Origin: Macquaria australasica
Lineage: Eukaryota; Chordata; Actinopteri; Centrarchiformes; Percichthyidae
Reading direction: 5' to 3'
Assembly (NCBI GenBank): GCA_005408345.1
Contig: SEMN01000180.1
Location: forward strand, 682,001-746,000
Length of the DNA stretch: 64,000 nt
A program made the position numbers and the translations under genes. The notes beneath the pieces were generated by a model. The model ran no database searches. It saw only the letters and a program-made list of their open reading frames with translations, and was not told the DNA's origin. Within the stretch, counting starts at the first letter, position 1. Each line of letters begins with the position of its first letter. Shown one piece after another: positions 60,301 through 64,000 of this stretch.

Positions 60301-61482
60301 AGACAAACTGGGTCCAGATTTTAGTAAGCTTATTTATTTATTTTGGTCCAAATCAGTGTCTCGCTGGCTCAGAGTGTCTTTAACTGTACAATGCAGCATT
60401 CATTGAAGTGCAGATTTGTCATCTCTTCACCAGGTTTTGGTTCAAATGTTCTCCACCATTCAGTGAAATACAGTTTAAACATTGTACACTTCTATTACTG
60501 ACATACAAACTTACAAGCTGTTTTTACAGTTGACATCTTGACTTTTGTCTTGGTATTTTTTAGTGGTTTCTCAGAAACTCTGCTTTGAAACTTCGGACGT
60601 ATAAATGTACTAGCCTGCCGTTTCTAATGAACAACATACGTGTGTCTTTCTGCAGGCCTTATCCTCGTCAATGAGCCTTACTATAACGAGGCTGGCTTCG
60701 ACAGTGACCGAGGCCTACAGGAAGGATATGAGAACAGCCGCTGCTATAATGAGATGGCCCTGATCAAGATGGTCCAGTCTATGACGCAGCTCCTCCAGAA
60801 TCCTGTGGAGGTCTTCAAACAGGAGATCCAGGAGCACTTTGCCTCTAACGGCTGGCGGCTTGTCCACCGTCTGGATGTGTGGCTCGAGCTGAACGACGCT
60901 GCAGAGAGGGGTCAGGCAGCGCACATGTCCTCCAGGGCTCAGCACTCAAAAGACCGGCCTTCATCTGTGGAGCCTCTGGACGAGCAGCTGCCCCTGGGAT
61001 CGGGGCCCGTGGTGGTGGCCCACAGCAGCCCCAGTAAGCCTGGGGAGGAGGGGCTCACGGGAGCAGGAGTTACCAGTATTATGGAGGAGGAGCTGGAGGA
61101 TTCAGGGCTGAGTCCCTCCACTACAGCGGCCTCTCAGCAGGAGCTGAGCCAGAACTCAGACTGCGACAGCACCCAGGGGAACGCCTCTCTGGGTGGCTCC
61201 ACAGTCCCTGGCTCTGTAGTCCGCGGCGGGACGTCAGAATCGGGATCAGTCACAGTTAGCGGAGGAGGGGCGGGCTCCATTGGAAGCCAGCAGGTGGTGC
61301 GACCAAAGAAACGGAGAAAGAGCTACCGGAGTTTCCTCCCAGAGGGCAGCGGCTACCCAGACATCGGCTTTCCGCTCTTCCCGCTCTCTAAGGGGTTTGT
61401 GAAGAGCGTCCGAGGTGTGCTGCTGCAGTACCGAGCTGCGCTGGCCGCCGCTGGCATCACTGAGCACACAGAGGACAAGTAA
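28494..61482 (+). CDS. ube2o: ube2o, E2/E3 hybrid ubiquitin-conjugating enzyme, 22 coding exons
   Basis: Coding exons: 28494-28916, 44822-44881, 45304-45414, 46163-46260, 46393-46456, 47344-47487, 47982-48091, 48437-48587, 48865-48922, 50406-50571, 51745-51900, 52902-53056, 53435-53547, 53791-53919, 54886-54975, 55076-55400, 56830-57194, 57339-57519, 58221-58357, 59050-59253, 60045-60102, 60656-61482. Total 4125 nt, 1374 aa (human 1292). Order: N-terminal conserved regions CR1/CR2 (about 50-380), acidic linker and basic nuclear-localisation cluster (about 480-510), CR3 (about 514-676), coiled coil (about 806-885), UBC fold (about 980-1140) with catalytic C1070 in GKVCVSLLGTW, and a C-terminal tail with a KPKKRRK cluster. 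Family knowledge: UBE2O recognises substrates and transfers ubiquitin itself, acting on orphan ribosomal proteins, SMAD6, BAP1 and others in cytosol and nucleus. The stop falls exactly where the human protein ends (TEDK). Longer than human mainly through low-complexity segments. Confidence 0.97.
29485..30060. mobile_element. Two oppositely oriented MITE-like copies
   Basis: One copy runs about 29485-29725 and a second, in the other orientation, about 29728-30060, beginning AGAGCTGCAACTAATTATTA. Both are bounded by ATTAAT/GATTAAT-rich ends and share phrases with the copies at 51345-51650 and 59540-59740. I recognise the AGCTGCAACTAAT terminus as a frequent percomorph non-autonomous DNA element. 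Confidence 0.6.
31159..31191. repeat. (TG)n microsatellite
   Basis: About sixteen TG units in ube2o intron 1. Confidence 0.9.
31986..32120. repeat. Dispersed repeat, copy 1
   Basis: It contains GAACATTATGACCTTCATGA and GGACTGTATTAGACTGAATT, ending CCTAATAAACTGGC. The same unit, diverged, recurs at 54024-54220. The ending is a common teleost repeat phrase. Confidence 0.6.
33182..33215. repeat. Perfect 15-bp hairpin
   Basis: Arms 33182-33196 and 33201-33215 are exact reverse complements (ATGGAAAGGTTGATA), with a 4-nt centre ACTT. Confidence 0.9.
37600..38660. repeat. Pyrimidine-rich region
   Basis: Two C/T-dominated blocks, about 37600-37860 and 38045-38660, with runs such as CTCCCCCTGCC. 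They are split by a short mixed segment with a CA/CACG repeat (37974-38010). Open frames here are low-complexity artefacts of the composition. Confidence 0.85.
40079..40688. repeat. Long inverted repeat (about 240 and 230-bp arms)
   Basis: The left arm, about 40079-40319, reads as the reverse complement of the right arm, about 40459-40688, with roughly 90-95% identity by eye and a loop of about 140 bp. Shared words include CTGCACCTCAGCCTTCAGCC and GAATTTAAAATAAA. The left arm has an extra short tandem duplication of CAGTCATCAT at about 40207-40226. No transposase or known terminal repeats recognised. Confidence 0.85.
42258..42440. repeat. Dispersed teleost repeat fragment
   Basis: Phrases GGGACAATGCACATTAATTA and a following GCCAGCTTTAGCC-type segment are familiar from many fish introns. 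Ends are not defined. Confidence 0.45.
43343..43372. repeat. 30-bp direct repeat, copy 1
   Basis: An exact 30-bp word starting CTTCAGTGTAACTCTGAG, repeated at 43751-43780. Confidence 0.9.
43437..43493. repeat. Compound (GT)n(AT)n microsatellite
   Basis: About eleven GT units followed by an AT-dominated run. Confidence 0.9.
43751..43780. repeat. 30-bp direct repeat, copy 2
   Basis: Identical to 43343-43372 and offset by 408 bp; flanks differ on both sides. Confidence 0.9.
44822..44881 (+). CDS. ube2o: ube2o coding exon 2
   Basis: Residues 142-161, LKLEDRSIVIRDIVRRNNSN, 60 nt in phase 0 with a TTTACAG acceptor and GTAAGT donor. Aligns with human LKLEDRSVVPRDVVR. Confidence 0.94.
45304..45414 (+). 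CDS. ube2o: ube2o coding exon 3
   Basis: Residues 162-198: CGIVTNIDIECAVKLVGTNC then YPVNSKDLQHIW, nearly identical to the mammalian protein. Confidence 0.96.
46163..46260 (+). CDS. ube2o: ube2o coding exon 4
   Basis: Residues 199-231: SFMYGDYIAYDFWLGKVYDL then ILKLSNGAR. Phase 0 in, phase 2 out at GTAGAC. Confidence 0.95.
46393..46456 (+). CDS. ube2o: ube2o coding exon 5
   Basis: Residues 231-252: CSMSVEDGAKLYDVCPHVSD. Short 64-nt exon with CTGCAG acceptor and GTATGT donor. Confidence 0.95.
47344..47487 (+). CDS. ube2o: ube2o coding exon 6
   Basis: Residues 253-300: GLFFDEAYGFYPGQVLIGPA then QWLSGVKPVLS and FRVVVEE. Phase 0 at both ends. Confidence 0.96.
47690..47880. repeat. Probable 3' part of a dispersed retroelement with T-run
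   Basis: A CTGATGAAGCGCTGAGTGAA phrase, then an AATAAAAGTCCTTGATTG-type end and a 24-T run (47854-47877). It resembles 3' ends of fish interspersed repeats; family not assigned. Confidence 0.35.
47982..48091 (+). CDS. ube2o: ube2o coding exon 7
   Basis: Residues 301-337: VELKVTWITKSYSPKGSDSV, then PPPSTITQENL. Ends in phase 2 at GTCAGT. Confidence 0.95.
48437..48587 (+). CDS. ube2o: ube2o coding exon 8
   Basis: Residues 337-387: RRLGYYDHTQRQLGERALYV then FPAK, followed by a fish-specific acidic/proline segment. Ends in phase 0 at GTGTGG. Confidence 0.93.
48865..48922 (+). CDS. ube2o: ube2o coding exon 9
   Basis: Residues 388-407: LKRMFKKDSGKKTENADTQ, a basic linker. The GTGCCA donor at 48923 is non-consensus but keeps phase 1, joining to EHKSEQ in exon 10. 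Less conserved than its neighbours. Confidence 0.8.
48966..49005. repeat. (CA)n microsatellite
   Basis: About twenty CA units, 44 bp after the exon 9 donor. Confidence 0.9.
50286..50320. repeat. (AT)n microsatellite
   Basis: About seventeen AT units following an A-rich stretch. Confidence 0.9.
50406..50571 (+). CDS. ube2o: ube2o coding exon 10
   Basis: Residues 407-462: Asn/Pro-rich linker, then GEQDADDEAAEDTDDT, matching human EQDADDEAADDTDDT. Ends in phase 2. Confidence 0.93.
51345..51650. mobile_element. MITE-like copy (same family as 29485-30060)
   Basis: It begins GATTAGTCAATTAATCAATT, contains GAATATTTGCAGGTTTTCTTC and a diverged form of the GACATTTGAAGA phrase, and ends near TTGATTGATCAAC. 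It lies in ube2o intron 10. Confidence 0.55.
51745..51900 (+). CDS. ube2o: ube2o coding exon 11 (nuclear-localisation cluster)
   Basis: Residues 462-514: Ser-rich stretch, then RKKSIPLSIRNLKRKHKKKR, the bipartite-like basic cluster, and FKPGD. Acceptor CTGCAG, donor GTGGGT. Confidence 0.95.
52902..53056 (+). CDS. ube2o: ube2o coding exon 12
   Basis: Residues 514-566: VAVEVVSTKTTADVMWKDG, then SNDLIPIQHLD and EFCPGDFVVDKR, the start of CR3. Ends in phase 1. Confidence 0.95.
53435..53547 (+). CDS. ube2o: ube2o coding exon 13
   Basis: Residues 566-603: DPGVYGVIQSGDHKGRTCVV then KWIKL. The acceptor CTTTCAG follows a GT/GC-rich run. Confidence 0.95.
53791..53919 (+). CDS. ube2o: ube2o coding exon 14
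   Basis: Residues 604-646: MEEDVSVYDIADHPDFHFRT, then TDIVIRI. Phase 0 at both ends. Confidence 0.96.
54024..54220. repeat. Dispersed repeat, copy 2
   Basis: It shares GAACATTATAACCTTCATGA and GACTGTTGTATTAGACTGCA with the unit at 31986-32120 and extends further at the left. Located in ube2o intron 14. Confidence 0.6.
54283..54324. repeat. (CA)n microsatellite
   Basis: About twenty-one CA units after a short GCGC run. Confidence 0.9.
54886..54975 (+). CDS. ube2o: ube2o coding exon 15
   Basis: Residues 647-676: SVGQVSRVDVSSKVEVVWAD then NSMTIVLPQ. Phase 0 at both ends; donor GTAAGT. Confidence 0.96.
55058..55075. repeat. (CA)n tract at the ube2o exon 16 acceptor
   Basis: Nine CA units ending in the acceptor CAG; the ordinary pyrimidine tract is displaced to about 55038-55048 (CTCTCTCCTGA). 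Confidence 0.85.
55076..55400 (+). CDS. ube2o: ube2o coding exon 16
   Basis: Residues 677-785: HLYNVESEIEETDYDSVEE and an acidic EWEDESDSWETDNGL block, then a Thr/Pro-rich linker. The acceptor tract is a CA repeat. The donor is GTGGGG at 55401; it is weak but the only one I see in phase with exon 17. Confidence 0.9.
55401..56829 (+). other. ube2o intron 16
   Basis: 1.4 kb containing the dispersed repeat at 55600-56070; otherwise AT-rich. The reading frame of exon 16 stays open for only about 23 further codons if the intron is retained. Confidence 0.7.
55600..56070. repeat. Dispersed teleost repeat in ube2o intron 16
   Basis: It starts GGCAAGGCAAGGACATTTTA with TATATAGCACA soon after, and ends with a segment reading TTCTGCTGCATTTTGAATGA-GCTGGAGCT. 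Both ends match a very common fish non-autonomous repeat; the interior is shortened. Confidence 0.6.
56830..57194 (+). CDS. ube2o: ube2o coding exon 17 (coiled coil)
   Basis: Residues 785-906: FRELKEALKILESLKNMTVE and FLDDIKKLQENLRKTLDNVA, the coiled-coil heptads before the UBC domain. Acceptor ATAG, donor GTAGGT. Confidence 0.95.
57339..57519 (+). CDS. ube2o: ube2o coding exon 18
   Basis: Residues 907-967: a Glu/Gln/Pro linker, then CQQSGGKPGVTFTSAKGEVF. Ends in phase 1 at GTGAGA. Confidence 0.94.
58221..58357 (+). CDS. ube2o: ube2o coding exon 19
   Basis: Residues 967-1012: [20 protein letters not shown] and GIMVKTFEDRM, the N-terminal helix of the UBC fold. Acceptor TTTTTTAG. Confidence 0.96.
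59050..59253 (+). CDS. ube2o: ube2o coding exon 20 (catalytic cysteine)
   Basis: Residues 1013-1080: GPTRTPYEDGLFLFDIQLP and NLYDNGKVCVSLLGTWIGK; C1070 is the ubiquitin-accepting cysteine (human C1040). Phase 0 at both ends. Confidence 0.97.
59540..59740. mobile_element. MITE-like copy (same family as 29485-30060)
   Basis: A 25-bp word at 59590-59614 (GGTCAGACAAAACAAGACAT and on) is identical to 29651-29675. The end near ATCAATTAATTT and ATCGATAATC fits the AT-rich terminus. It lies in ube2o intron 20. Confidence 0.6.
60045..60102 (+). CDS. ube2o: ube2o coding exon 21
   Basis: Residues 1081-1100: GTERWTSKSSLLQVLISIQ. 58-nt exon between CATAG and GTTAGC, matching the human sequence residue for residue in this stretch. 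Confidence 0.95.
60656..61482 (+). CDS. ube2o: ube2o coding exon 22 (terminal)
   Basis: Residues 1100-1374 plus TAA: LILVNEPYYNEAGFDSDRGL finishes the UBC domain, then a Ser/Gly-rich linker, KPKKRRKSYRSFLPEGSGYP and the terminal EHTEDK. Confidence 0.97.
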
Positions 61483-62410
61483 GTGCCTCCTCGCCATTTC
61501 CCAACACACCTCTGCACTGTTCCCTGCTCTTTTTCTCCTTCTCTTCTACCTTTTCATCTGCCTCGAGCTCTAGAGGAGGATCCATTACTTGTTGTCTGGG
61601 GGGGGGCAACAATTTTCAATCTTCTGTACCCCTGTCCAGTGCTGCACTGTGCCCCCCAGCACTGCCCTCATTTTTGTCCTTTACCTCCACTTCTTAGTCT
61701 GTACTGCTCCTGCTGCCCCAAACTCCACATTGTTCTGCCTTTTTTTTTTTTCCCATAATCCCTCTCGATCAAACCAGGACTGCAGGAGAACCGCACCTTT
61801 TGATCAGGAGAGTAAGCAGGTTCTGGTTTGGATGCCACTTCATAATGTTTTTGTTCTCCTTCAGTGTCTCTGCAGACGAGTGTGATGAATAAAGAGGGGC
61901 CCAGTTACACAAACCTATGGGAGCTACCCCGTCACACACACGGGAACCCTCATCTGTTTCCCCTCGGGCCTCAGCAGGACTTTGACTTCAGTGGAGGTGG
62001 TGTGGATGCGAAAAGGACTGAATGAGATGAATAATCGGTGCCATGAACCCTCTTTTACCCTCCTCATCCACCTAGCCTCCAGCAGCATTCACCACATGGG
62101 CGGGGTGTTTGCTGGATAACCACTCTGCCGTCTCAATCAGCCCGAAAAATGTAAAGCCGACTCGTGATCGTCGCTGCATTTTGGACGAGGTCAAAGATTG
62201 CTGGAAAAACTGCAAGGCCGACTTCCGAGGTTGGGGTCGACTGCGGCTATCTGTAGCACTACTGATATTATTGCTGTACCATCCTGCACTACAACAAACA
62301 AATGGACAATCTGGTCTGGGAGAGGTGACACTGTATAAATACACGGACCAGGAGGGTTCTTTTTAATTAGAAATCACTGGTTATACGCTTTCTGCCAAAT
62401 TCTCTCTGTC

Positions 62411-62447
62411 TACACACACACAACACACACACACACACACACACACA
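62411..62447. repeat. (CA)n microsatellite
   Basis: CA repeat with one interruption near its start. Confidence 0.9.
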
Positions 62448-62935
62448 ATATTCAAGTAGAATGTACTGAATGTCAGTAAAACTGCCAGACACGTCAGCAT
62501 CGCCACTTCTTCCACTACACTTGCTGGTATTTTCCTTCGCCAATCACTCGCACAGAACCACGCAGCAAACATCGAGTGACAAAGTTTACATACGAAATCG
62601 CCTCTGGTGGTCAGACTGCTGTAGCTTTTTGGTGTGTAGAGAAGCCAGCCAGGCACAGGACGACAGTCAGGTGGCTGTACGTGAAGCTGTTTGTGCTCTA
62701 GTCGAAGCTCAACACAGCTGCCACCTCTACATACAAAAGTTCCATTCACTTTCTGTAGAATTCAGCAAAGTTTTTCCATCACCGAAATGAAACTTGCGCT
62801 TTGGTGTTTTGATGCATTTGAGGTCGTTTTACTCAGAGGCTGAACTGTGGGTGTAAGGGTGGAGCTTTACCTACAATGCTCCACTTTTTGGTGACGGAGG
62901 CGAAGCCACATCACTGCAAATGACACAATTTAAAT

Positions 62936-62941
62936 AATAAA
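62936..62941 (+). terminator. Candidate ube2o polyadenylation signal
   Basis: AATAAA in an A-rich context about 1.45 kb after the stop codon; an alternative AATAAA is at 61888-61893. Confidence 0.4.
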
Positions 62942-62960
62942 TAGAAGAAAAAAAAACCAT

Positions 62961-64000
62961 ACAGCATCCATTCCATCATCTCATGTCAACATGTTGCCTT
63001 ACTTGAATTGTTCTTAATGATCTCAGACCATTGTGTACAGAGCTGCTTGTGTCATGCTTTAGACATTAACCTATACAGAACTAGACACACACTAAAAACC
63101 ACTAAAACCCTGTTCCAGTGTTTTCCTCCTTAATAGTGCAGATCTCTGATCAGTTTCCCGCTTATCAGTTCGTAAACAGGACTGAGTCTCACACTGCGGT
63201 CATCTCGCTGTATTCTGATTTCTCCTCTCCAAATTGCACGTGCAGAGTTTAATAACATCAAAATACAAACTACAGTGAGTGTGATGCTGAAGGTTTGTTG
63301 ATATAATAATTATTATTATTATTATTATTATTATTTTGCTTGATTATTATTTTCTGTTATTTCCCCGACTTGAGCGTCTTATCCCACGAAGGCGACTGCT
63401 GCCTCTGCTGACGAGAGAAAATCGCACACATTACAGCACAAAACTTTAGCTGATATGACTGTTGTATGTGCTCTTTTTTTCTTTCTCCACATGGCATATA
63501 TCAATATCAATCTGGTTTTATTTACCAAGGTACCATGAAACAGATTGTGCTGTAATTAACTGTGAAAGAAAGTGAAAGTCACCTTTGGGTCCAATCGTGC
63601 TTCCTGGGGAAATGAGAACAGTCTTTGTTTACATCTTTTTTTAAATAACTGCATCCCACCTCTAACATAATGCTCCTTTTTTTCCTTTCAGCATATTATA
63701 ATTCTCATTGTAATAATAATAATTATTATTATGATTCTAATACAGGTCAGACCCCCCCCCCCCCAAAGAAAGAGTTGGCTGGCTGGTATTTTACTTGAAC
63801 AGAGAACCTTGATGCTGAAGAGTGTTTCTGGATGAGAGAGCACACGGTGCCATTGTGAAACTATGAAACATTGTGAAAAAGACTTAAAAAATAGAGGTCC
63901 TGAATGAGGGTATTTTGTTTTGCTTTGTCTTCCATTTCTTTCCTCCCACGACTCTTAAAACAGGCAACGGGGCATCTATGACATTTTGTCCTCTTCCTGG
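62961..64000. other. Downstream of ube2o to window end
   Basis: It holds an ATT triplet microsatellite (63306-63336), a second short AAT/ATT palindromic stretch (63712-63733) and a 12-13 base C-run (about 63742-63754). It could still be part of a long ube2o 3' UTR. No coding exon seen. Confidence 0.5.
63306..63336. repeat. (ATT)n microsatellite
   Basis: About ten ATT units. Confidence 0.9.

Larger units (their letters stand above)
57520..60655 (+). other. ube2o introns 18-21 between the listed exons
   Basis: Four introns of about 550-790 bp. They hold the MITE-like copy at 59540-59740 and an alternating purine-pyrimidine CACGCGCGCGCACAC stretch at about 60111-60143. Nothing else supported. 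Confidence 0.7.
61483..62960 (+). other. ube2o: ube2o 3' UTR (probable)
   Basis: Non-coding sequence after TAA. AATAAA occurs at 61888-61893 and 62936-62941; either may be used. A CA microsatellite lies at 62411-62447. Confidence 0.5.

Overview
The window is vertebrate nuclear DNA, almost certainly from a teleost fish and probably a spiny-rayed (percomorph) one. Three spliced protein-coding genes can be rebuilt exon by exon with GT-AG borders and consistent phases. The introns carry CA/TG microsatellites, a tRNA-derived SINE and several dispersed repeats of kinds I recognise from fish genomes. There is no prokaryotic, organellar or viral gene content and no CRISPR array.

Layout: (1) 1-21.5 kb, plus strand: rhbdf2, encoding the pseudoprotease iRhom2 (17 coding exons, 922-19360, 836 aa), with a 6.4 kb intron before the last exon and about 2.1 kb of probable 3' UTR. 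(2) 23.0-25.9 kb, minus strand: aanat, arylalkylamine N-acetyltransferase of the AANAT1 (retinal) type, three exons, 202 aa, with a TATA box and an adjacent CRX/OTX-type site. (3) 25.9-28.5 kb: divergent intergenic region with the SINE and a CpG-rich ube2o promoter. (4) 28.5-64 kb, plus strand: ube2o, the large E2/E3 hybrid ubiquitin-conjugating enzyme (22 coding exons, 28494-61482, 1374 aa), with a 15.9 kb first intron full of repeats, followed by 3' UTR and downstream DNA.

The order and relative orientation rhbdf2 (+), aanat (-), ube2o (+) match, in mirror image, the human 17q25 block UBE2O-AANAT-RHBDF2, which supports calling the rhomboid gene iRhom2 rather than iRhom1. The three proteins work in different processes: ADAM17 trafficking (iRhom2), melatonin rhythm (AANAT) and protein quality control (UBE2O). 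UBE2O has been reported to promote BMAL1 turnover, so one clock regulator lies beside one clock output gene; any functional link here is inference.

I found no convincing new biological system. The most unusual structures are a long, high-identity inverted repeat in ube2o intron 1 (arms about 230-240 bp), two splice acceptors whose polypyrimidine tract is a TG or CA dinucleotide repeat, and a roughly 1 kb pyrimidine-rich region. All coordinates were read by eye; identities of repeats are estimates.
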